This document shows, piece by piece, positions 56,821-64,000 of a DNA stretch of 64,000 nt. Numbering within the stretch: the stretch's first letter is position 1; each line of letters begins with the position of its first letter. Position numbers and translations under genes: made by a program. The stretch is from Sva-07 sp963743825. Lineage in GTDB: Bacteria > Actinomycetota > Acidimicrobiia > Acidimicrobiales > Ilumatobacteraceae. The notes beneath the pieces were generated by a model that saw only the letters and a list, made by a program, of their open reading frames with translations, searched no databases and was not told the origin of the DNA. The stretch covers positions 186,001 to 250,000 of the forward strand of contig CAVURC010000010.1 of the NCBI GenBank assembly GCA_963743825.1. Reading direction: 5' to 3'.

Positions 56821-58452
56821 GTGACTGACAATCGAGCCACCTGGCGCCAAGAGGTCGAGAACTCCAAGATCCGCGACGTTCCGTTCACCACGATGTCGGG
56901 AATTCCGGTCGATGGCGTGTACGGCCCCGACGACGGTGAGTTCCCCGGCCAGTTCCCATACACGCGTGGACCCTATGCATCGATGTACCGCTCGAAGCTG
57001 TGGACCATGCGGATGTTCGCCGGGTTTGGCACCGCCGAAGACACCAACTGGCGGTTCAAGGAGATCATCAAGAGCGGCGGTGACGGATTGTCGACGGCGT
57101 TCGACATGCCCACGCTGCTCGGCCTCGACTCCGACGACCCGATGTCGCTCGGAGAGGTGGGGCGCTGCGGAGTGGCCATCGACAGCCTTGCCGACATGGA
57201 AGACCTGTACGCGGGCATCGACCTCGGGGAGATCACCACGTCGATGACGATCAACAGCCCCGCCGCACCGATCTTCGCCATGTTCGTCGCACAGGCCGAG
57301 AGCTCCGGCGTGCACCGTTCACGCCTCGGCGGCACCCTGCAGAACGACATCTTGAAGGAGTACCAGGCGCAGAAGGAGTTCGTGTTCCCCCCGCGCCAGT
57401 CGATGCGCCTGGTCCGCGACACGATGCAGTTCACCGCTGCCGAGATGCCGCGCTGGCACTCGATCTCGATCTCCGGCTACCACATCCGTGAAGCCGGCTC
57501 GACCGCCGTCGAAGAGTTGGCGTTCACGCTGGCGAACGGCTTCGCGTACGTGGAGCTGGCAATGCAGGCCGGGCTTCCCGTCGATGCGTTCGCGCCACGA
57601 CTGTCGTTCTTCTTCAACGCCCACATCGACTTCTTCGAGGAGATCTGCAAGTACCGCGCGGCGCGCCGCATCTGGTCGCGTTGGATGCGCGATCGCTACG
57701 GTGCCGAACTCGAACGATCGCTGCAGTTGCGCTTCCACACCCAGACCGCCGGTGTGTCACTCACCGCCCAGCAACCAGAGCTGAACATCGTGCGCACGGC
57801 GATCGAAGCCCTCGCCGGAGTACTCGGCGGTACGCAGTCGTTGCACACCAACTCGATGGACGAAGCGCTGGCACTCCCCACCGAGAAGACCGCCAGAATC
57901 GCCCTGCGAACCCAGCAGGTCATCGCCAACGAGACCAACGTCGTGCACGTCGCCGACCCGCTCGGCGGGTCGTACTACGTGGAGGCGCTGACCGACGAGA
58001 TCGAACGCCAGGCCGAGGAGATCTTCGCGTACCTCGACGGGATCGGCGACGGCTCCATGTTGGAGGGCGTCATCGCCGCCATCGACGACAACTGGTTCCA
58101 ACGCCGCATCGGCGACTCCGCCTACGACCTCGAGCGATCGTTCAACAGCGGTGAGCGAATCGTCGTCGGCGTCAACGTGTACACCGAGGGCAACGACGAC
58201 GAACTCGAGCTCCTCCGCATCACGAATGAAGACGAGACCCGCCAGCGCAAGCGACTCGACGCCGTTCGCGCCGACCGCAACCAGCACGATGTCGACGACT
58301 TACTCGCCCGCCTGCGCGCCGAGGCAGCCGACCCCAACCTCAACCTGATGCCGACGCTGATCGACGCCTCGCGCGCCTACGTCACACTCGGCGAGATGAT
58401 GGGGGCGATGGCCGACGTCTTCGGCCGCCACGTCGAAGTCCCCGTCTTCTGA
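56821..58452 (+). CDS. Acyl-CoA mutase large (catalytic) subunit, methylmalonyl-CoA mutase family
   Basis: 543 residues, intact. Coenzyme-B12-dependent carbon-skeleton mutase catalytic domain without the C-terminal B12 domain. Marks: VYGPDDGEFPGQFPYTRGPY, WTMRMFAGFGTAEDTNWRFK, GGDGLSTAFDMPTLLGLDSD, TSMTINSPAAPIFAMFV, RLGGTLQNDILKEYQAQKEF, GYHIREAGSTAVEELAFTLA, RFHTQTAGVSLTAQQPELNI and ALPTEKTARIALRTQQVIAN. The active-site Tyr/His positions look normal. Isobutyryl-CoA and similar mutases are split in this way, so a separate B12-binding small subunit is required; none is in the window. Substrate not assignable. GTG 56821 is the start next to the homologous N-terminus. Confidence 0.92.
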   Translation: MTDNRATWRQEVENSKIRDVPFTTMSGIPVDGVYGPDDGEFPGQFPYTRGPYASMYRSKLWTMRMFAGFGTAEDTNWRFKEIIKSGGDGLSTAFDMPTLLGLDSDDPMSLGEVGRCGVAIDSLADMEDLYAGIDLGEITTSMTINSPAAPIFAMFVAQAESSGVHRSRLGGTLQNDILKEYQAQKEFVFPPRQSMRLVRDTMQFTAAEMPRWHSISISGYHIREAGSTAVEELAFTLANGFAYVELAMQAGLPVDAFAPRLSFFFNAHIDFFEEICKYRAARRIWSRWMRDRYGAELERSLQLRFHTQTAGVSLTAQQPELNIVRTAIEALAGVLGGTQSLHTNSMDEALALPTEKTARIALRTQQVIANETNVVHVADPLGGSYYVEALTDEIERQAEEIFAYLDGIGDGSMLEGVIAAIDDNWFQRRIGDSAYDLERSFNSGERIVVGVNVYTEGNDDELELLRITNEDETRQRKRLDAVRADRNQHDVDDLLARLRAEAADPNLNLMPTLIDASRAYVTLGEMMGAMADVFGRHVEVPVF

Positions 58453-59283
58453 TCAGGTGCGGCGGCCGTAGGCGGCCGGGGAACGGCCGTGTTCGTCGAC
58501 GACGCCGAACTCGGGCCCCACATCTTCGACCCATTGGATCGAGCCAGATCGTTCCATCAGATCGGGCGCACCCGCCAATGCAGCGATGCAGCGACCGACG
58601 ACGAGCGGCGTCTGCGCGCCCTCCATGTCGGTGTCACGCTTGCCCGACCACTCGACGATGAACTCCGTCGACACCGTGCCTGGGTAGATCACCACGCAGG
58701 CGACGCCCTTGGGTTCGAGTTCGATGGCCATGTCGGCGCTGAGCCGGTCGAGGCCGGCCTTGCCCGCTCCGTACGACGAGCTGAAGTGGTAGCTCTGACC
58801 ACCGGGTGACGACACGTTGAAGATCGCCGCACCCGGACCAGCCGCGAACAGCAGGGGCGCCGCGTGCCACGACGCCACGTAGTGGGCCCGCAGACCGATG
58901 CCGACCTGATCGTCCCAGATCGAGATCGGGTGATCCCAGAACCCTCCGCCCCAGGCAGGCGGGTCGGGGATCTTGTAGACGTTGTTGACCAGGATGTCGA
59001 GCTTGCCCTCGTCGGCGCGGACCCGATCGAACAAGGCGGCGATCTGCTGGTCGTCGCCGTGATCGGTCTGCACGGCGATGCCTCTGCCACCAGCGGCATC
59101 GACGAGCTCCACGGTGCGGTCGATCGTGAGTTCGCCGCTGCCGGTGCTCCGGCCGGTCACATAGACCGTTGCGCCCTGCTCGCCGAGCGCGACCGCTGCG
59201 CCGCGGCCGATGCCCCGGCTCGATCCCGTGACGACGGCGATCTTGCCCGCCAGTGACCGGCCTGCCAATGATCCACCGGCCAT
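58453..59283 (-). CDS. Short-chain dehydrogenase/reductase (SDR)
   Basis: NAD(P)-dependent SDR, 276 residues, intact. N-terminal AVVTGSSRGIGRGAAVALGE gives the TGxxxGIG cofactor motif; ILVNNVYKIPDPPAW is the NNxG-like strand; the catalytic set is NVSSPGGQSYHFSSSYGAGKAG (Ser ... Tyr-x3-Lys). C-terminal VVIYPGTVSTEFI is the PG motif. Its ATG (59281-59283) overlaps the P450 stop by one base (TGATG), so the two are coupled. The substrate is unknown. Confidence 0.92.
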   Translation of the reverse strand: MAGGSLAGRSLAGKIAVVTGSSRGIGRGAAVALGEQGATVYVTGRSTGSGELTIDRTVELVDAAGGRGIAVQTDHGDDQQIAALFDRVRADEGKLDILVNNVYKIPDPPAWGGGFWDHPISIWDDQVGIGLRAHYVASWHAAPLLFAAGPGAAIFNVSSPGGQSYHFSSSYGAGKAGLDRLSADMAIELEPKGVACVVIYPGTVSTEFIVEWSGKRDTDMEGAQTPLVVGRCIAALAGAPDLMERSGSIQWVEDVGPEFGVVDEHGRSPAAYGRRT

Positions 59284-60555
59284 CAGGCCGCACCCGCCGG
59301 GACGACGTCGACATCGAGCCGGGTGAGCCCGCGCAGCAGGAAGCTCGGGAAGTACCGGTACTCGTTGGTGTCGGGCAGCGAGAAGCTCTCGAGCCGGCTG
59401 GACAGCTCCTCGAGTGCGACCTTGCCCTCCAGACGTGACAACGCCGCCCCCAGGCAGAAGTGGATGCCCTTGCCGAAGGCCAGGTGGTCGCGCAGGTGAT
59501 CGCGATCGGGATCGAAGCCGTCAGGCTCGGGGTACAGCTCCTCGTCACGATTCGCCGACAGCGAAGACGATGACCATCCGCGCCCCTTCGGGAATGTGCA
59601 CGCCACCGAGTTCGTGGTCCTTGGTCGAGATCCGGAACATGCCCTGCGTCGGTGTCGACAGCCGCAGCGCCTCCTCGATGATCTGCGGCGCCCTCGCCGG
59701 ATCCTGCTTCAGCCGGGTCCACTCGTCGGGGTTCTCGGCAAGCAGGCGCATCGTCTCGGTGAGTAGCTTTGTCGTCGTCTCGTTGCCGGCGACCAGCAAC
59801 TGCTGGATGATGCTCAACATCTCGGGCACGTCGAGCGGCCGTTTGTCGGTCACGTCGGGATCGTCGTCGTCGACTCGTGCGTTCAGCAGTGCCGTGAGCA
59901 GGTCGTCCTCGGGCTCGGTCCGGCGGCGATCGAGTTCGGCAGCGAAGTAGTGCTGGTACTCGTTGACGCCACGTTCTGCCCGCGAGACGCTGCTCCAGCG
60001 TGATGTCCGTGCCGATGCCCGCAATCGAGTCGTCCGACCACCGCTTGAAGTCGGCCGTGCGCGACTCGGGAACGTTGAGGGCGTGGGCGATGACCTCGAC
60101 GGGAAGCGGCACGCCGAACTGCTCGACGAACTCGATTCGACCGCTGTCGATCCACGAGTCGATCAACCTGGTGGTGATCGAGCGGATGACAGGCTCGAGT
60201 TCAGCGGGATCACCTTCGGTGTGAAGGCCTTCGACACAAGCCGGCGGTACCGGGTGTGCTCGGGCATGTCGGCGGTGAGCATGGTCGGCACGCGGGGGTA
60301 CCCGTCGGCCATCACCTCGGACATCTTCGCCCGCGCATCAGACGGCAACGGCATGCTCGCTCCACCGAACAGTGACGAGTAGGTGGCCGGATCGCGCAGC
60401 ACCTGCATCACCAGTTCATGGCTGGTCACGAGGTACATGCCGACAGACTCAATCAACATCACCGGCGCCTCATCGCGCATCTGCGCGTAGTGCGGGAACG
60501 GACACTGGATCGCAGCCGGGTCGAATGGGTTGAACGTGGCGAGGTCGCTGGTCAT
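59283..60555 (-). CDS. Cytochrome P450, three apparent frameshifts
   Basis: Heme monooxygenase of about 420 residues, soluble, bacterial CYP type. N-terminal TFNPFDPAAIQCPFPHYAQM, LVTSHELVMQVLRDPATYSS and HTRYRRLVSKAFTPKVI; second frame FVEQFGVPLPVEVIAHALNV; third frame with the I-helix oxygen site LLVAGNETTTKLLTETMRLL, EEALRLSTPTQGMFRI (ExxR); fourth frame with the heme-thiolate loop AFGKGIHFCLGAALSRLEGK. The frame changes near 60190, 59985 and 59570. All key motifs survive, so a sound gene is likely. Its short-chain dehydrogenase partner follows directly. A separate ferredoxin must serve it; none adjoins. Confidence 0.88.
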
Positions 60556-60610
60556 CGTGTACTCCATTTCGGGCGGACCGGGGATGGTCCAGTCGGATGT
60601 GGCATGACCG

Positions 60611-61699
60611 TCACAGGTCGGCCAGCATCTGCTTGAGCGTCGGCAACTCAGCGCCTCGCGACATGATCTCGTCGAGGCCTCCGACGATGCCGGTGGCATT
60701 GGTGAGCACGATGTGTTCGAGTCCGTTGTGGGCATAGCCCTCGAACTGGCCGGCGAGCTCCTCGGTGTTGCCAATGAAGAACACCTCCTGCACCATTTCG
60801 AAGGGGATCGTGAGTGCAATGTCGCGGAGTTCGTCGGGATCGAGGTCGTCGATCATCACGTCGACGAAACCCTGCGAGTCGTTCCCGAGCGGGTGCTCGA
60901 GGCCGTGGCGCTCCCAGACGGCTCCCATGGCAAAGAGACCGAACAGCTTGCGCGAGCGGTCGCGTTCGAACATCTCAGCGGCCGCTTCCACGCTTTCGGC
61001 AAATACCATGAACGACATCATCGAGCTGACCGGAGCCGGGCGTCCCGCAGCAGCGGCGTGGCCGGCGATGATCTCGCGCTTGTGGCCGTACTCCTCGGGG
61101 GTCATCGCCCACGCCGGGATCCACCCGTCGCCGTACTCGCCGGTGAGACGCAGCATCCGCGGGCCGTGCCCCGCCACCCACACGGGTGGTTTCCCGCGAC
61201 CCTCGGCTTCGAGCGGCAAGCCCATTCGACCAACGCCGCCGTCAGCCATCAGCCCGGTGTCGAGCAGCGACCGCAGATCGCGCAACACATCGGCGAGCAC
61301 CGAGCAGGCTTGTCGAACGGGTAGCCGAAGGGGACAAGACTCTCGGCCTCCCCCGAGCCGATGCCCAGGATGAATCCGCCCGGGTTCAGATCGTTCAGGG
61401 TCAGCGCCGTTCGGGCCAGGTCAGGGGCGCCGCGCTCTCGTGGCGTCGGTGACGGCCACACCGAAGGGCTTGTCGGTCTTCGTGCCCACGACTGCGCCGT
61501 AGCAGAAGGGGTCGTAGTACCCATCGGGGTCCGCCGAAATGTCGGACAGCGGGATGTCGTTCCACAGTGCGGGGTGGAAGCTGCCGAGGAAGTGATCGAC
61601 CGTCCAGTACGAGTCGAACCCGACCTGGTCGTAGACCTCCAACATCTGCAGGGTGCTGCCGAACGGAAACTGGGATGGCAGTACGATTCCGACTTTCAT
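60611..61699 (-). CDS. LLM-class flavin/F420-dependent oxidoreductase, frameshifted twice
   Basis: About 360 residues. First frame: MKVGIVLPSQFPFGSTLQML, YDQVGFDSYWTVDHFLG; second: DLARTALTLNDLNPGGFILG, GIGSGEAESLVPFG; third: DVLRDLRSLLDTGLMADG, VWVAGHGPRMLRLTGEYGDG and PEEYGHKREIIAGHAAAAG, ending EIMSRGAELPTLKQMLADL. Frame changes near 61440 and near 61310. The sequence is a typical bacterial-luciferase fold with the GIGSGE and HGPRMLRLTGEYGDGW motifs. F420 or FMN use cannot be told apart. It lies between the P450 and another LLM gene on the same strand. Confidence 0.82.
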
Positions 61700-61750
61700 G
61701 ATGTCCTTTGCTGGTTGGTGCTGAACTGGCTGGTGGTCGTCATTGCGTGG

Positions 61751-62754
61751 TCAGGTTCCGGCGAGCCGCTCGACGATCGGGGCGACAGCGTCGACCATCC
61801 GGGCTGCGAACGTCACGTAGGAGATGCCGTAGGTCTCGCGCCGCTCGATGAGCTGGTCGCAGATCGAGTCGACCGAGCCGATCAGCATGTGGGGATGTTG
61901 CCGCGAGGTCTTCGGGAGCCATCCCGAACATCCCCGCCATCTTGAGGGTCGTCTCCTGACCCTCGTCCGTGACGGTGGTGGCATAGGCGGCTATTTCCGA
62001 TTCCAGGTCGTCGAACCGATCACCCGCACCGTGACGGATCCAACCGATCTTCTGGGCGGTGAGCTCCGCTGTGCTCGTACCGAAGCTGGCCGGGCCGAGC
62101 TTGCCTGAACTGTTGTTGAAGTTGAGGCTGACGATGTCGGCCTCGCGGCCGGCGATACCCAGCACCCGCTTGGCTCCCCCGCCGATCATGATCGGTGGGA
62201 GTGCCGGTCGGAACCTTCGGGACTCCTTCGAATCCGCTGGCGTTGACGTGGGTCCCGTGGACGTCGAGCTCGCCGTCGGCAAAGTGGGCCCGGATCAATC
62301 CGATCGTCTCCTCCATGCGATCTATGCGAACTCCGGCGGTGTCCCACTGGACGCCCATCGCTTCGTACTCGCCCTGCAGCCAGCCGGCGCCGATGCCGAT
62401 CTCGAGTCGACCCTCGGCGAAGAACGCCAGGGTTGCCAGTTCCTTCGCGAACATGACGGGCTGGCGGTAGTCGGTACAGAACACCCGGGATCCGATGGTG
62501 ATCGTGCTGGTCGCCTCGAGGGCAACGGCCATCGCCGGGACGGCAGCAACGTCCTGAACCGGATGGCCCATGGCCGTCAAGGCCGGTCCCGGGCCGAGGA
62601 CATGATCGGCGACGCTGAACGTGCTGAAACCCAAGGCTTCGGCGTGACGGGCCTGGTCACGCCATGCCTGGGGGCTGGCAGCGTTGTAGCACTGCAGCCC
62701 GAAACGGAACGGACGCGTCAGTCGACCGCCACCGTTCTCTCGATGATCCTGCAC
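61751..62754 (-). CDS. LLM-class oxidoreductase, TIGR03621-like, frameshifted twice
   Basis: About 330 residues, second member of the same subgroup as the gene at 38247. Segments: TRPFRFGLQCYNAASPQAWR, FSTFSVADHVLGPGPALTAM, FAKELATLAFFAEGRLEIGI, GAGWLQGEYEAMGVQWDTAG; after a change near 62210, ALPPIMIGGGAKRVLGIAGR, EADIVSLNFNNSSGKLG; after a second near 61905, MLIGSVDSICDQLIERRETY and GISYVTFAARMVDAVAP. The pairing GWLQGEYEAMGVQWDTAGVR versus GWMISDYEQIGLPYDRAGVR of the paralogue shows a common ancestor. The start MQDHRENGGG at 62754 could be shorter (LTRPFRFG). Confidence 0.82.
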
Positions 62755-62790
62755 CCGGTACCCCCTGTTGCTCGTCGTCTGCTGCGTTGG

Positions 62791-62831
62791 GAAACTAGCC
62801 CACGAGTTAGTTTACGAACGTACGGAAACTA
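62791..62831. promoter_or_regulatory. Inverted/direct repeats in the divergent LLM / molybdopterin-gene promoter
   Basis: In the 93-base gap, aaacta (62792-62797) is inverted as tagttt (62808-62813), a 22-base palindrome-like site, and gaaacta recurs at 62825-62831. A ribosome site ctggagg (62832-62838) precedes the molybdopterin start. The pattern fits a TetR-type operator serving both genes, but is weak evidence. Confidence 0.35.
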
Positions 62832-62847
62832 CTGGAGGCGTCAGCGT

Positions 62848-64000
62848 ATGGCATCCACCCCACCCACTGCTGACCTGGAGACCAAGGCGACGTTCTGTCG
62901 TGTCTGCCACGCCAGTTGTCCCATGGAGGTCGACGTCGTCGACAACCGTGTCGTCGCCGTACGCGGCGTACTCGACGATCCGCTGTTCGAGGGATACACC
63001 TGCATCAAGGGTCGCCAGCTCCCCGACCAGATGGCCGACCCGAACCGATTGCGGGCCCCGCTGCGGCGGCGACCCGACGGCACGTTCGAGCAGGTCGACA
63101 GCGCCGATGCCCTCGATGAGATCGCCGCCGAACTCCGCCGCATCATCGACACGTACGGTCCGCGCGCCGTCGCCTCGATACACCGGCACCGGCGGGTACC
63201 AGAACTCGGTCGCGGTCCCGGCCGCTCGGGCCTTCCATCAGGGGCTCGACTCGGTTTCGTTCTACACGTCGGTCACGATCGACCAGCCGGCGAAGGGGCT
63301 CGCGGGTCTACGCTCGGGGCGTGGGAGGCGGGTGTCACAACTTCACCGACTCCGACGTCCACATCGCGATCGGCTACGACCCCGATGGTGTCGTCGTCAC
63401 GGCCCGAGTTCGGCGGGCTGCAGGCCAACCCGTTCGTCGTAGTGCGGCGTCGCAAGGCCGAGGGTGAGCTGGTCGTGATCGATCCCCGACGGACCGAGAT
63501 GGCGTCGTTTGCCGACATCCATCTCCAGGTCGCCGCCGGCGAGGACCCCACGCTGCTCGCCGGGATGATCAGGATCGTCCTCGAGGAAGGCCTGCAGGAT
63601 CATGCAAGTTCTGTGAGCGTTGGGTCAGCCAGTCGACGACTCGCCGACCGTCGGTCGAGGAGTTCACCCTCGACGTCGTCGCCGGGCGGTGCCGAGATGC
63701 TCGATGCCGACGACATCGTGGCCGCCACCCGCATGTTCGCGGCCGGGCACGCGGCACGGCCGGCACGGGTACCGGCCCGACGTGGCGTCGCGATCGGGCC
63801 TGACCGAACACCTCGTCGTCGTGCTCAACACCGATCCTCGGCCGAGTGACACCGCGAAGGCGATCTGATCGAGAACGGGCTGCTTCTGGCTCTCGGACAC
63901 CCCCACCAGCGCCAGGTCGTGCACCCCGCACGCCCGCCAACGGCCCGCCGTCGCGTATCCGCGATCTCCGCCGCTATCGAGGTAGATACCGACCGCCGCG
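62848..64000 (+). CDS. Molybdopterin-dependent oxidoreductase (formate dehydrogenase/MopB type), multiply frameshifted, 3' truncated
   Basis: Catalytic subunit N-terminal part. Residues 1-60: Fe4S4 domain with FCRVCHASCPMEVDVVDNRV and, later, YTCIKGRQLPDQMADPNRLR (C-x2-C-x3-C-x27-C). Then PLRRRPDGTFEQVDSADALD, and, only by changing frame, GTGGYQNSVAVPAARAFHQG, SVTIDQPAKGLA, LGAWEAG, GCHNFTDSDVHIAIGYDP, GLQANPFVVVRRRKAEGELV, VIDPRRTEMASFADIHLQVA (original frame), FCERWVSQSTT, MLDADDIVAATRMFAAGHAA and HREGDLIENGLLLALG at the very end. At least six indels between 63170 and 63870 make this the worst stretch. The site of the metal ligand (Ser/Cys/Sec) is not reached in readable frame. Substrate unknown; ATG 62848 has a good ribosome site. 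Confidence 0.8.

Overview
The window looks like chromosomal DNA from a high-GC actinobacterium, most likely of the class Acidimicrobiia (Ilumatobacter-like). This placement is inferred from gene content without a database search: a WhiB regulator, the fused F420 biosynthesis gene fbiC with four LLM-type (probably F420-dependent) oxidoreductases, an actinobacterial DEDDh exonuclease/UvrC-like fusion, a DUF222/13E12-type HNH protein, and branched-chain amino-acid-type ABC transporters in fused form. The only RNA gene found is RNase P RNA. There is no tRNA, rRNA, CRISPR array or prophage.

The reading frames carry many apparent single-base indels. About 19 genes show one or more shifts, with the surrounding protein continuing in another frame. 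They are densest in the first 2.2 kb and in 59-64 kb. These genes are described as reconstructed proteins; most shifts look like consensus errors and not decay, but reads are needed to prove it.

Layout. 1-2.9 kb: end of a Tad/Flp pilus locus (CpaF, a VWA-TadB fusion, TadC). 3-7.3 kb: NYN nuclease, a DNA-repair nuclease with LexA-like boxes, trpD, whiB. 7.3-9.8 kb: three-gene redox module (rubrerythrin, Fe-S CCG protein, DUF3501). 9.9-15.1 kb: glycerol-3-phosphate cluster (glpD, AGPS-like flavoprotein, membrane protein, glycerol kinase). 15.1-16.6 kb: two exported ferritin-like proteins. 16.65-17.05 kb: rnpB. 17.1-19.8 kb: DUF222-HNH gene split by an intact IS256-family element. 19.9-27 kb: acyltransferase/SGNH, DUF3303, nitroreductase, a possible microprotein, APH-like kinase, double SnoaL protein, carotenoid oxygenase. 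27.2-34.1 kb: a strikingly fused Liv-type importer (LivH-LivM; MFS-LivF-LivG; membrane-anchored binding protein). 34.1-38.2 kb: phosphatase, membrane hydrolase, zinc-ribbon protein, class A PBP. 38.2-44.9 kb: LLM oxidoreductases, Gfo/Idh/MocA enzyme, glgC, glgA, esterase. 45-49.8 kb: MBL-REC-GAF protein, Usp-like protein, PPDK-like protein without ATP-grasp. 49.8-52.7 kb: HxlR regulator translationally coupled to fbiC, behind tandem operators. 52.7-56.7 kb: sugar-type ABC importer. 56.8-64 kb: acyl-CoA mutase, SDR, P450, two LLM enzymes and a molybdopterin oxidoreductase running off the end; this reads as a catabolic block.

The most unusual items are the MFS-LivF-LivG polypeptide next to a LivHM fusion, the large perfect palindromes placed at gene ends (one 31-bp element occurs twice), and two well-spaced tandem operator pairs (LexA-like before the repair nuclease, and before HxlR-fbiC).
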